DNA of 64,000 nucleotides from Talaromyces rugulosus (taxonomy: Eukaryota; Ascomycota; Eurotiomycetes; Eurotiales; Trichocomaceae), in NCBI RefSeq assembly GCF_013368755.1, contig NC_049566.1, positions 1,674,001-1,738,000 of the forward strand, read 5' to 3'. Both the position numbers and the translations under genes were made by a program. Each line of letters begins with the position of its first letter. The stretch's first letter is position 1. A model generated the notes under the pieces. The model did not search any database and had not been told where the DNA came from. It saw only the letters and a list, made by a program, of their open reading frames with translations. Below, one piece after another: positions 49,887 to 61,251 of the stretch.

Positions 49887-52299
49887 ATGGCCGGCTCCGG
49901 CCCGAAAAGGCCATTTTCAACACCGAAGCGGACAGCAGCCCCCGCAAATAAAAGAACGTCTTCCGTCAAAAAGAACACGAGCATTCTCAGCTTTTTCAAA
50001 AAGAACGACGGCCCTCAGTCTACGCAGGCTCGAATAACGCAATTCGGCGTCAAGGTCCCGAGAGCGGAGGATAAAGGAGATGAAGGCAATAAACCGGAGG
50101 ATACTCCCTTTGAAGCGTTGTTTGTGGAGGACAGACGCCGTCCGCCAAAGAACCTAGTGGATATTAGAGATAATGGACAATCGAAGGCGAGACAGATTGA
50201 CCCGGTCAAGCCAAACTCCTCGATGGATGGCCTCTTTGACGGCTCGGATAATGTAAAGGAGAATGATGATGTGAGATTCAACGAAAATGGGGGATCTTTG
50301 AAACGCCGCAAAGTCGATAGCCCACCCGTCATAAAACAAAAAGAGCAGAAAGGGCCATTTATCGATGAATCGGATAGCGAAGAAGAGGACGAATATTCCA
50401 ATGTTCCGCTGTTTACAAATCCGCCCTCACAACCTACTCCCAGCGAGCGCCCGCCATTGGTAAGAGAAGCCACTAGCAACTTTGAGACAGGTGCAGTGGC
50501 CGATGACTTTGAAGACATAGAAGACGATGAGTTTGAAGGCGAAGAATTTATGGAACGGCCATGGGTGGATGGAGAATTGGAGGAAGATGTGATAGACGAC
50601 ACCAGTGAGCCGCTTGGCGATGGCTCCGCGTGTCCTATTTGCCAGAGCAGTATTGCGGGACTATCGGATTCGGTACGTTGGTTTTACAAGCACTCATTCG
50701 GCAAATTTGTCTAATCTCCTCCAGGAAGCATCTGTCCATGTGAACGCATGTTTGGATGGAAACCCTCAGTCAGAGCCGGAAAGGAATGCAGCAGTACCAA
50801 GTGGCCTCACTCGACAGGAGAAAGCGGCAATTCCAAAAGCCGGGCAGCGTAACCCTTTTGCTGCTGCCGCAACAGGCGTTGCATCCGCTTTTACAAAACT
50901 TATGGCAGGAAATGCGGAGGATTCGGCTTGGGCTACTGCCGCAGCAAATCAAGTATCTTCCAAGGGCAAGCAAGCATATGAGCGAACGTGTCCGTTTTAT
51001 AAGATCCTCCCCGGGTTTTCTATTACGGTAGATGCCTTTCGGTACGGGGCTGTGGAAGGGTGTGAGGCCTACTTCTTGAGCCATTTTCACAGCGATCACT
51101 ACGTGGGGCTCACCAGTTCATGGCGTCATGGGCGGATTTATTGCAGCAAAGTGACAGGTAACCTTGTACGACAGCAAATCAAGGTCAACCCGAAATATAT
51201 AGTTGACCTTGAATTCGAGGAAAAGACAGAAGTGCCTGGGACGAAGGGGGTTTATGTTACGATGATAGCGGCGAATCACTGTCCGGGGAGCTCTCTCTTC
51301 TTGTTCGAAAAGATCCTCGAGAGCGGCCGAGTTCAACGGGTCCTGCACTGCGGTGACTTTCGTGCATGTCCAGCTCATGTTCAGCATCCATTATTGCGGC
51401 CCGATGTTGTAGATCAGGTTTCTGGCAAATCGCGGCAGCAACGAATCGATGTGTGCTATCTAGACACGACGTATTTAAATCCGAAATACGCATTTCCAAA
51501 CCAAGAAGCGGTCATTTCGGCTTGCGCGGCAATGTGTGTCCAGCTAAACGAGAAGCATGGCAGTGAGAACGAAGCCCTCGAGGCTCACAAATTCGCGGAC
51601 GGTACAAAGGTGATTAGCAAATTCTTCGCCAAAAGCGACGGTGATTCCGACCAGCCAAGGGAAGTTGAGTCGACAGCTCGCGGGCGGCTTCTGGTGGTTA
51701 TCGGGACATATAGCATCGGCAAAGAGCGCATATGTATAGGTATCGCGCGGGCTCTGAAATGCAAGATATACGCACCGGCGCAAAAGCAACGCGTGTGTGC
51801 TTGTCTGGAGGACGCTGAGCTATCGTCGCTGCTCACAGACAACCCGCTAGAAGCCCAGATACACATGCAGATTTTGTTCGAAATCCGCACCGAGACGCTG
51901 GCAGATTATCTGCAGTCTTTCAAGGGCCACTTTTCTCGCGTGGTCGGATTCCGTCCCACGGGCTGGAACTATCGAGCGCCAGGTGGCCGTCTTCTGGACA
52001 ACCCTCCCGTGGCGAACGTCCTCCATTCCAGCAACTGGAAGACGTCTTTCGGTGTCAAGGATATGGTGCCACAACGCGGCAGCACAAAGCAAGCATCTTG
52101 TTTCGGGGTACCGTACAGCGAGCACAGCTCATTCCGCGAGCTGACCATGTTCTGCTGCGCACTGCGTATTGGCCGGGTCATTCCTACGGTCAATGTGGGC
52201 AGTGCAAAGTCGCGCGAGAAGATGAAGGCGTGGTTCGAGCGGTGGGAGGCAGAGAAGAGAAAGTCGGGGCTGTTCCGGGTGGAGGGGGAGACGTGGTAG
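49887..52299 (+). CDS. PSO2: DNA interstrand crosslink repair nuclease Pso2/Snm1
   Basis: Exons 49887-50672 and 50725-52299 give 786 aa. The N terminus is basic and disordered, with SILSFFKK near residue 33 followed by ARITQFGVK, which resemble PIP-box-type motifs for PCNA. A UBZ4-like zinc finger (ACPICQSSIAGLS, then HVNAC) lies near residues 248-275 and is restored only by the splice. The metallo-beta-lactamase domain has SHFHSDHYVGL (His382, His384, Asp386, His387), NHCPGSSLFLFE, LHCGDFRAC and CYLDTTYLNPKYAFP, and the beta-CASP/DRMBL part continues to PYSEHSSFRELTMFC. Pso2/Snm1 is a 5' exonuclease that processes interstrand crosslinks in the nucleus. The catalytic residues look intact. Confidence 0.95.
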
Positions 52300-52792
52300 T
52301 ACATGTCTCATATCACACCAACTTGTACATACAGATATACACACACACATATATATATATATAGAAACACATTATACTATGAAGATGATTTGCAATAGAT
52401 GCACGACCACTGGCCCAAACAGGCTTAGCGCCGCCGATCACGCGGAGGCGGGCACGGAAAGCGGGGAACTGCCAGTGGCCGCTCACCGCCCTCGCAAAAC
52501 GGGCCCGGCTTCGAAATCGGCAAGTCGCGCGCTGCACACGAGGCAAGACCAAGTCCCGACCGCGTGGCCCGGCTTGCGGGTATCAACATTGCTTTGCCGA
52601 GAGCGCCTGCACTATTTAACAACACTCGACCGGTCCTGGAGAGACGATCTCTTCTTCGTTGTTCAATCGCTTCTATCTCCATTCAATCTCTTCTATCTAC
52701 AGCTCTGCCTATGCCAAGCACTTCACCTGTCAGTCGTGCTTGACAGCCAACTAGATCTTTCTTCCCCGCATTCCTGCAGCCCGCCAATCGCC
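52300..52792. other. Promoter region of bphA
   Basis: A short AT dinucleotide run (52345-52362) follows the PSO2 stop. Bases 52430-52600 are GC-rich, then a CT-rich leader precedes the bphA start; TATTTAA occurs near 52613. No separate gene is seen. Confidence 0.5.
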
Positions 52793-54462
52793 ATGTCGAA
52801 TTCCTCGTTTGTATCCTACCTGCTCAGTCCGTACGCAATCCCGGTCGTCCTGGCTGTGTTTTTTGTGCTACCATATCTGTCAAAATCGCATCTGCGTGGC
52901 ATCCCTGCTCCCTTCCCTGCAGCCTTCACCAATCTCTGGCTGTTCTTCCAGGCCCGTCGCGGCCGTCGCTTTATCGCCGTCAACGACGCTCACAAGAAAT
53001 ACGGCAAGCTTGTGCGTATCCAGCCGGGCCATGTCAGTGTAGCAGACGACGCGGCCATTCAGTCGATCTATGGCCATGGAAACGGCTTCCTGAAAACGTA
53101 ATGTTCCTTGTTCCTTGAGTGAAACCGTTTGGTGGTTAACCCATGCATTGTATGACAGTGATTACTATGATGCTTTTGTCTCCATTCGCCGCGGCCTGTT
53201 CAATACCAGAGACAGGCACGACCACTCCCGCAAACGCAAGACTGTCTCGCACACTTTCAGTGCCAAATCCATCGGCCAGTTTGAACAGTACATCCACGCC
53301 AACATTGAACTGTTTGTGACGCAATTGAATACTATCTGCCAGAACCAGACCCATCCTCGTACCGGATATGCCTCGATCGATGCATTGAACTGGTTCAATT
53401 ACCTGGCGTTCGACATCATTGGCGATCTCGCCTTTGGTGCCCCGTTTGGCATGTTGGCCAAGGGAAAGGATGTTGCCGAAGTGCGCATGGCCCCTGATGC
53501 TCCCCCGACGTATGCCCCTGCCGTTGAGGTGCTCAACCGTCGTGGCGAGGTGTCAGCTACATTGGGTTGCTTGCTTGCATTGAAGCCGTATGCGTCGTAT
53601 CTGCCAGACTCGTTCTTCAGCAAGGGTCTCCAAGCGGTCCAAAACCTGGCCGGAATTGCCATTGCCCGTGTCAACGAGCGTCTAAAGCCCGAGGCCGTCG
53701 AGAAAAACACTCGAGTTGATCTGCTCGCTCGGCTGATGGAGGGCAAGGACGAGACCGGTGCCCTCATGGGACGTGAAGAGCTCACTGCCGAAGCACTCAC
53801 TCAGCTCATCGCTGGCAGCGATACCACGTCCAACACGTCTTGTGCCATGCTCTACTGGGTTTTGCGCACCCCGGGTGTTGTTCAGAAGTTGCAAGAGGCA
53901 ATCGACGAGGCTGTTCCTCCCGGCGTTGATGTACCGAGCTATGCCATGCTGAAGGATATTCCTTAGTAAGTTTTTCTTGTCTGGTTAAAAGGCGAAGGAA
54001 AATGACTAACAACTATTTAGCATCCAATATGTCCTCCAGGAGACAATGCGTATTCACAGCACCTCTTCCCTTGGCCTTCCCCGCCAGATCCCTGCCAACA
54101 GCCCCCCCATCGAAATCAGCGGACACACATTCCACCCCGGCGACATTCTCTCCGTTCCCGCGTACACTATCCACCACTCGACCGAGATCTGGGGTCGTGA
54201 CGCTGAAGCTTTTGTTCCAGAGCGCTGGGCTCCCGAACGACTAACCGCACGTCAAAAGGCGGCTTTCATCCCTTTCTCCACAGGTCCTCGTGCTTGCGTG
54301 GGACGGAACGTGGCAGAGATGGAGCTGACTAACATTGTCGGCGCGGTGTTTAGGAATTTCGAGTTTGTGATTGAGCAGCAGCATCCGATGGAGACGAGGG
54401 AGGGCTTTTTGCGGAAGCCATTAGGGTTGGATGTTGGAATTAAGCGGAGGGTGCATGCCTGA
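52793..54462 (+). CDS. bphA: Benzoate 4-monooxygenase, cytochrome P450 CYP53 family
   Basis: Exons 52793-53097, 53159-53965 and 54021-54462 give 517 aa. The N-terminal anchor YLLSPYAIPVVLAVFFVLPY leads into LRGIPAPFPAAFTNLW. GHGNGFLKTDYYDAFVSI, LNWFNYLAFDIIGDLAFGAP, LIAGSDTTSNTSCA (I-helix, near residue 320), QETMRIHS (ExxR) and FIPFSTGPRACVGR (heme Cys near 456) follow the benzoate para-hydroxylase of Aspergillus niger nearly throughout. The enzyme, anchored in the ER and fed by P450 reductase, converts benzoate to 4-hydroxybenzoate, the first step of benzoate breakdown through protocatechuate, and detoxifies plant benzoates. Such genes are usually induced by benzoate. Both introns are canonical and in phase. 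Confidence 0.95.
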
Positions 54463-55648
54463 TTCCGCTGTTAAAAGGGATACTCGGGTGAGATCTAGTC
54501 ATCCTTGTTTACGATGTCCATGAAGAAGAAGACAAAAATTATGAGATCTTTTAGATCTCCATTTGCCATTACGCGTTTGATTGGGAACGGAGCGATGGAA
54601 TATATGATTCCGGATATATGATTCTTTAGTGTATATATTTCCTGCAATGTGTATCAATGAGAAGCTATTCCTATAACATATTTCAATGTGAGTAAATATA
54701 CCTGATTAGACGTAGGTAGATGACTAACTATACTTTTGATGGCAACATTACTTCGGGTTCATTCATTCTACCTTATATCCCCCAGATGCGTCTTCAAAAA
54801 TGGCAGCATTTGGGCAAGCGCGGGCTTCACAGCCTCGGGCTTATCATAGAGCTCGTAGTGCGAAACCCCCGGAAGCACGACAGTCTGCTTCTGCTTGCAC
54901 CACGAGGCTGCACGGCCATGGGTCTCGTGCGCGATCGCGATACGCACCAAAGCCACCGCCGGGCTTGTCATCAACCACGACGACAAAAGGTGCGAGTCAT
55001 GAGAAACCTCGGCATGGCTAAAAAGCATCCCACGCCCATGGCAGGACTTTTGAATGAGAAAGGTAATATTTCATTAGTCAATACAATGTTGGCTCAAGAG
55101 CCATTGTATTGAACGGGTCAATCCTGCAGTGATTCGCGCTTGCACAACGTAGAAAAAAAGCCTGGTACTGTATATACTTCCAACATATCAATTGATATCT
55201 TCAAGACTAGACATACTAAAATCTATATTAATTACTCCTTTTACTATCCTTGATAAATTTAATAAAAATCAAGGGGTTTTAGATGATAGATGTACAGTTA
55301 TTGATATATTACCCTTCAATGTTGATTAAGGAGTCAACTGGTGGGTGTATATATATTGTTACCCGAAGCCGAATAATAATACCATTAAAACCATTCAATG
55401 TTAAAAATGTTTCTCCAACGTCCAATAAAACCAATCAATATGATATAACATTTGAAATGTACAAGAGGCGAATTCTAAATGAGCCACCTCAGGCGACAGA
55501 AATGACCATCACTGACATCACCGCCGTGCCGGGTACATATGCACTATTCATTGCCAATCCAACTTTCTTCCATTTTAAGTTTACAGACTTGAAACTCTCC
55601 TTGAACCTAAAATCTTCTTCTACGATTGCCTCATAAATCGACACAAAA
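54463..55648. other. Intergenic region with hydrolase relic
   Basis: Outside the relic (separate entry) no gene is seen. Bases 55150-55480 are AT-rich; a 117-codon ORF at 55283 has AT-biased codons and no recognisable content. Confidence 0.5.
54768..55100 (-). pseudogene. Alpha/beta-hydrolase C-terminal relic
   Basis: The reverse frame ends with TVVLPGVSHYELYDKPEAVK and ALAQMLPFLKTHLGD, the pattern of the C-terminal end of dienelactone-hydrolase-like alpha/beta hydrolases, with the catalytic His in SHYELYD. Upstream sequence resembling the preceding strand lies partly in another frame (SPAMGVGCFLAMPRFL), and the nucleophile-elbow region is absent, so only the tail of a former gene is left. 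The similarity spans fewer than 60 residues. Confidence 0.5.
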
Positions 55649-56428
55649 ATGTCCATCAACGACATCCCCACCGTAGGCGACATCAAACGCGCAGTGGCGG
55701 TCGGCCAGCGCATCACGCCCGAAGACGTGTCCCAGATCGCTCAAGTAGAAAGCGAGTTTACCGGCGGAGGACCGGTCAAAGGCGGGCCAGCTGGTTTGGA
55801 CCCTTGTCATTAATGACAAATACGAGAGACTACATGTACTGTACTGACACGAGCAGCGACGGCACACTCCCTCTCGTCGAGACAGATGAATTTCGAGGCC
55901 AAACTGGATGAACTCGCGCACAAGCCACAGTCGCATATTACGCAGGAGGATGCGCGGAGTATGCAGTCTGCAGAGGTATGTCTGGTTGTCTGGTTGCACC
56001 CTATATAAGGCAATCACTTTACTATTCTGTATTTGGTTACTATTTGCGCGTCCTTTATTCGTGGGTAGTACTATGGGAAGTTTGCTTAAACCATATTTAT
56101 GAGTCTAGGGTCGCGCATTCAACACTCCACCTGGCCCGGCCAGCGTCTCAGCACAAGTCCGTTCCCTTGCAGATCGCAACGAAGTCCTGGGGCTGCCAGC
56201 GGTGCAGGACCCTGGCCCCGTGTATGTGACCAAGGAGGAAGCGAGTGAAGCACAGTCGGTGGAAGCCATATACACGGGGGGGATGGTTACAAGGGGGAGC
56301 TTGGCAGCCCAGATGCAGGTACATATTGCTACACAATATTCGAAACTGGAGTGTATACTGATATTACATAGAGCGCGGCCGACAAACGAGAAGCTGCGCG
56401 CAACGGGGTGACTTGGGACCGGGAATAA
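55649..56428 (+). CDS. SMP (seed maturation protein-like) domain protein
   Basis: Exons 55649-55793, 55857-55975, 56109-56318 and 56372-56428 give 176 aa. The N-terminal part, DIKRAVAVGQRITPEDVSQI, then AQVESEFTGGGPVKGGPA, is the SMP motif known from plant LEA-type seed maturation proteins and common in fungi. The rest is hydrophilic, Ala/Glu/Gln-rich (ITQEDARSMQSAEG and VTKEEASEAQSVEA) and includes a second related repeat. Such proteins are thought to protect cells from desiccation or stress; no enzymatic role is known. The donor of exon 1 (GTTTGG) is unusual and the 133-bp intron 2 is longer than most, so these junctions are the least sure. Confidence 0.78.
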
Positions 56429-57541
56429 TATTTACAATTTTTTTTATTTGCATAGCGTTTGCAAGTTGCAACTTTGTATGTTGCACGGAAAAAACTAGAG
56501 TAACTCTACCGAGTTAGACAGGTTACGCGTCGGGAAATAAAATAAGAGTCTGATCGCCGTGAAAGCCACTAAAAAAACCTAAATAATTGGTAGGAAAATA
56601 ATCCTAGGATAATAATAATAATACTAATGAACTCCTGCAGGGAGGATCGATCGTCTACTAAATAATGAGTCGTGGACTAACTGCATTGGGCAACTGGCAC
56701 CCCTTGCAAACACTGCAAAGCTGTCCTGTTTGGGTGTGTTTCAAGTGCGGCCAAGTGGGTCCGACATCATCTAAAACAAGCACTATCCGGTTTAGGCAAT
56801 ACTAGCCAGAAACAGCAACCGCCCCTCGTCTCGGGTTTACTGTTTTGACGAGCCATGGCAGGATCGTAGATCGGGTTCAACAGTTCAACAAGTGAGATGG
56901 GGATACAGGGGTGTTTTAGTATTTTAGTACCCGTATTAATCCTTACTAGTCCTCGTGTTTTTTCTGTCAAAGCCACGGCGACTTGTCCCAGTCGGGCAGC
57001 CACCACAGAAGGCTGAGCTGAAAATAGGCAAGGCGCGACAGAAAAGGCAAGGTGGCCCATCCTGCGCCCGCTTTTCATTTGCATGCAGCCGCGGTTGCAT
57101 ACAGAAATAAGATGACAAGTTCGCGAAAGGGGGAAATCTCTGTGGTTGCATTCAGCTGTTTGCAGTAAGGCTGTGGAATCCTTCTAGAAGGACGCTACGT
57201 AGCCCGCCCTCATTGGCCGCCCAGGCGCGGCTAGCATCGCCCTCCACGTCAGCGAGGCTGAACGATAGTCATATTAATCTTGTTTATCCTCTTTTTTTCT
57301 TTCTTTCTTTTCTTTTACTTCACTTTACTTCATGCCCTTTGTCGCTCTTTTCTGTCGCCACTTTACTTGAAACCACACCAGGGTCGGTCGACAAAGCTCA
57401 CGACCTCTGATCCTCGACTGCACGCTGGCGTAACAGGACAGCCAACTCATCAGCCAGCGCAGAGCCAGCTCATCAGCGACAGACGCCAGACGAAACAATA
57501 TATTTAGCTCGATCGTTCTCTTCTCCAGCGATGCAAGACTC
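56429..57541. other. Intergenic region
   Basis: About 1.1 kb between co-directional genes. Bases 56430-56640 are AT-rich; 57284-57360 is a T/C-rich tract just before the next gene, as in fungal promoters and leaders. No gene is recognised. Confidence 0.5.
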
Positions 57542-58711
57542 ATGAACTTTCTTTTCAACATGAGCAAGCACGTCACCTTGACCCATATCACTCCGCTCCC
57601 TCAGTACGCCACTCGCGATGCCGTCGTCACTCTTCTGCACGATCACTCGACCATGATCACGGCGAACCCGCTCGTCACCCATCATGGCCGCTGCACGCCG
57701 CCTCCCAACGCGCTCCCAGACGAACTGGACTCGGCCTGGTACGAGATCACCGACAAGGTCGAGTACATCCCGGGCACCTCGTTCTCCGGCAGCGTCACCT
57801 ATACCGCCTGCATGCACGACATCCCACTGGGACTGCAAACGCACGTCCATGCGCCATTCGGAATGGAGATTCGCAATAAATGGCAGGTCCTCGGCTGGGT
57901 GCCTGGCGAGAAACGCGAGCCGATTGAGATCGGCGCCGAGCAACACGGAGTCCCAAAGGAGGGCCTGTATTTGCGCGAGGACTGCGAGTTGAAATGCAAC
58001 TTTATGCTGCTGTCGATTGTGAAACGCAACATAAAAAAATCTCATGCAGTCTTGGTCGAGCGTCTGGTGGAGAGAATGTCGCATTTGATGCCACTGGACC
58101 AGCTGGAACATCAGCATCCGCAGCAGTACTCGTCCCTAACGACGCATCGCCACACTGATAGCGACATGGAAAGATCAGTCACCACCACATTGAGCTCACG
58201 TCCGTCGATGAGCAGCATCGGAAGCAGCCGGCCGATGACAAGAAATACTCCGGACCTGGAAATTCCAGAAACCCACTCAGATGACAGCCATAGCACTGGC
58301 TATCTCACCGATGAGCAGCTGCGAGCGGCCACGCCCACGCAATACAACGAATACCTCCACCGGCTTGCATTTGACTGTCAGGCAAATGGCTACTCGGTCT
58401 CGATCTCGGGCGGAACCCAGAGAAATACGCGGTCGTCGCCAGATCATCAGCACCCGGCCCTCCGAGGAAGATCCGAGTCGCCTAGCAACAAGTGGCTCCC
58501 TGAACCCTCGCTTTATAAACGCTATATATCAGAAAGCAGTCGAAATCGGGCCGGCTCGCCGGCTTCCTTGTCCTCGACCAGATATGCTTCTCCGTCGAGG
58601 AGCGCTCCATGCACTACTACCTCGTTGACGTCGTCGCGAATGCCCTCGAGGCAGGGAACACCGGAGCCAGGATTTCCGCCTCCAAACTATCCGTATTTCG
58701 GAGCATTATAA
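57542..58711 (+). CDS. DUF7053-type (SRPBCC-like) fungal protein
   Basis: A single-exon 389-aa protein. The N-terminal 180 residues (VVTLLHDHSTMITANPLVTH, WYEITDKVEYIPGTSFSGSV, ACMHDIPLGLQTHVHAPFGM, GLYLREDCELKCNFMLLSIV, ending KKSHAVLVERLVERM) match the fungal DUF7053 family, whose predicted fold is START/SRPBCC-like and may bind a small hydrophobic ligand. The C-terminal half is Ser/Pro/Thr-rich and probably disordered. An alternative start six codons downstream (ATG 57560, MSKHVTLTHITP) has an equally good context and fits the family better. Function is unknown. Confidence 0.8.
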   Translation: MNFLFNMSKHVTLTHITPLPQYATRDAVVTLLHDHSTMITANPLVTHHGRCTPPPNALPDELDSAWYEITDKVEYIPGTSFSGSVTYTACMHDIPLGLQTHVHAPFGMEIRNKWQVLGWVPGEKREPIEIGAEQHGVPKEGLYLREDCELKCNFMLLSIVKRNIKKSHAVLVERLVERMSHLMPLDQLEHQHPQQYSSLTTHRHTDSDMERSVTTTLSSRPSMSSIGSSRPMTRNTPDLEIPETHSDDSHSTGYLTDEQLRAATPTQYNEYLHRLAFDCQANGYSVSISGGTQRNTRSSPDHQHPALRGRSESPSNKWLPEPSLYKRYISESSRNRAGSPASLSSTRYASPSRSAPCTTTSLTSSRMPSRQGTPEPGFPPPNYPYFGAL

Positions 58712-59082
58712 CCAACACATTCACATTCCAACAACTGTATTATTATTATTGACACATATCTTTTTATCGGCGATCATTAATGACGGCACGACTTTGGGGT
58801 TTCGGGGATTTTTCGGGTTTTCACTATCAAAAACGATTCATTCACGCAGGCGTGATTCAACATGGGACTACGACATACATGGGGTCATCCTAATCCACCT
58901 ACTTTGTAATAGAGTGTACTTTACTACTGTATTTTTACTAATGTTATAATATGTATTCTATCTACAACAATCTACGTGTACTTTTATTGTCCATCTCTTA
59001 TCTACCTATTTTCTTATATTAATAATAGTAATTGGCAAAACTGTGGGAATTGTGTGCTAACAGGAATGAATAAACATCAAAC
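58712..59082. other. Convergent 3' intergenic region
   Basis: AT-rich 3' flanks of two convergent genes; no gene is seen. Confidence 0.5.
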
Positions 59083-60247
59083 TCAATTATACTCAACCCA
59101 CGTCTTCATCTTTGCGCGCATATGCTCGCCATACACAATGCCGCTGCCCGTGTCATCGTCAACAGCACGCACAACACAATTCTCGCCAGGCTCAAAGAAA
59201 AAGGGCACACTGAACCGTCCAAATTTTGCCCTCGATCCATCTGCATCTTTCATTTTTGCGTCTGGCTGTTTATCTACCGATATGGCAGATGCTGGAGGAG
59301 CGCGGACGCGATGCATGGTGGCGACGAACCTGCCACCAGACACTTTGGCCATGAGATCGCCAATGTTGACGACAATGGACTCGGGGATATACGGTGCTGG
59401 AACCCATTTGCCGGATGAATCCTGCACTTCAAGACCGCCTGTCGAGTCCTGGTGAAGCAAAGTGAGGATCCCGCTGTCAGTGTGTGGAGTGCAGCTGAGT
59501 TTCACCGGATCAGAGGGCTCTGGGGGAGGAGTTGTGGTGTTGTCCCGAGAATAAGTATCGTTTGATGATGATGGAGTAGTAGTGGCAGCAGTTTCGCCAG
59601 GTGGGTAGTGAAGAAGACGCAACGTGCTCAGGGAGTCGGTCAGATAGGGATCAAAAAAGTCGGCTGGTTTGCCGAGAGACATGGCCAGGAGGGAGAGCAG
59701 TCTAGAGGATAAAATTTGTAGCTCGGAATAAAAATTCTCCAGGCGTTGACGAGAAGGGTAAGAGTCTTTGGCTGGCCACACGTTGGGCTCGGATAGATCG
59801 AAGCGTGAGTCCCGTGTTGGATTTGATCTCGTTTCGACACTAGTGGTTGAGCCGATTTCGAATCCTTCTTTGAGGTTATCGGATGCTTGCTCTGGCTGGG
59901 TGGGGAAGTACCTGTGTTGGATGATGGTTAGTTACGATACTATACTGTTGTATGCTCAGTTAGGTATAGGCCCACCCTCGATATGTGTTGGTATTTCCTT
60001 TTCTAAACGACTGCTTTGCCAAGCTCATCTTTTCTTCCTGCGGAAGATTGAAAAACTCCAAGGCCAGACCAAACACATCGGCGTGTCTGAACGTCAGGGG
60101 CGTGTTGACGAGGTACGCAAACCCCGTCGTGGCAAAGACATTGTGAAGCTGGGTGCTCAAGTCCTTCAGCTCGGAATCTGACGGACCTTGAGCAGCCTGG
60201 AGAGGGGCAAGGTCTACTATAGGGAGGGATGAGAAGGTGGTCGACAT
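59083..60247 (-). CDS. 2-oxoglutarate/Fe(II) oxygenase, isopenicillin N synthase-like
   Basis: Exons 60247-59976 and 59911-59083 give 366 aa. The N-terminal DIOX_N region reads LPIVDLAPLQAAQGPSDSEL, VFATTGFAYLVNTPL and FFNLPQEEKMSLAK. The catalytic domain has LRLLHYPPGE, PHTDSGILTLLHQD (HxD metal ligands near residue 233), GGLEVQDSSGKWVPAPYIP, VVNIGDLMAKVSGGRFVATM and HRVRAP (distal His near 290). RFSVPFFFEPGENCVV completes the RxS motif that usually holds 2-oxoglutarate. The family covers fungal hydroxylases, thymine/flavonol-like oxidases and biosynthetic oxygenases; the substrate is unknown. It is divergent to the Leu3-type regulator, 1 kb apart. Confidence 0.9.
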
Positions 60248-61251
60248 TTTTTTTTTTTTGAGGGTGGTTGGATGGATAACAGGGTTTGGTTTTGGTATCA
60301 GAAAACGGATGACATCGTTCTTATACCACTCATCCGGCCGAGCCCGTCTTCTAACCCACCAGCAAACAACACATACACACAAAGACAGACGCAAAACAGT
60401 TCTGGGCTGTCATCAATCCTACTGCCCACACCAACGCAGGCAGGTGGTCATGCGTAGAATTTCCTAAAACGGACAGTGCAATCCCGCAGCGTGTCATGAC
60501 TGGCACAAGTCCCCGGCTCAACCCCCACTGTAGACATCTTGTTGGTGGGTATTGGGACGTCAGAGGACATCCGACAGGCCGCTTTATTCCCACTTTCTGG
60601 CATTCTCCTCATTGTAGGTGATATCTCTCATGTCCAGCGCCGGTCACGTGAGCGGACTCGCCGTCGGAGTGCCAAACCACCAAACAATGGGATGTAGTAT
60701 TATGAATAATAGAATGAGAAATTACATTGGCTTGCGAGGATCATGTGCTCGGAGTATGCAATGCAGCAACAGCGGTGAGCTGGCTGGTTCAATGCGTATG
60801 CTCCGGCTGGCTGTCGTCACTGCAGGAGATGTCGACGATGTTACGTCAACACGTCAATTATTCGATCCTTTTCCTGGTCCAGGAGGTGCTGCTTAGCTCT
60901 GCTCAGCTAACTGAGAGGGAATTTCAGTATCCAATTGTTGACACTGACAGTGCTAGTCACTCAGATGCGTTCCGACCATTAGTCATTGACAGTCTTTTGT
61001 CCCACTTCTTGCCTGCCGTCGGATTAAGATTAGTCTTTATACTTCATCCAAAGTGGCACGGATCTCAATGTCAAGCCAAGAAACTGGTGGTGGTAGAAAT
61101 GATATCCACAGTCCTGAGTCGCGGTTCTCTCGGAGATAGCGATGCCGCTAAGCGCTTGTCTCCGACGCGCTTGAAGATTGCGGGTTCCACGGAAACAGGA
61201 ATAACATCATCCTGCACTTGGTCTGGATGATATCTCGCCATCAAACGAACA
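60248..61251. other. Divergent promoter region, 2OG oxygenase / Leu3-type regulator
   Basis: About 1 kb without a recognisable gene. A poly-A/T tract lies directly at the oxygenase start. CACGTG occurs near 60645. No CCG-N4-CGG (Leu3-type) site was found by eye. Confidence 0.5.

Noticed and set aside
55283..55636. 117-aa forward ORF just before the SMP gene
   Set aside because: AT-biased codons, no motif, and it ends in the leader of the SMP gene.
60618..61230. Overlapping 92- and 167-aa forward ORFs
   Set aside because: They lie in the divergent promoter, show no family resemblance and have no supporting splice or context signals.
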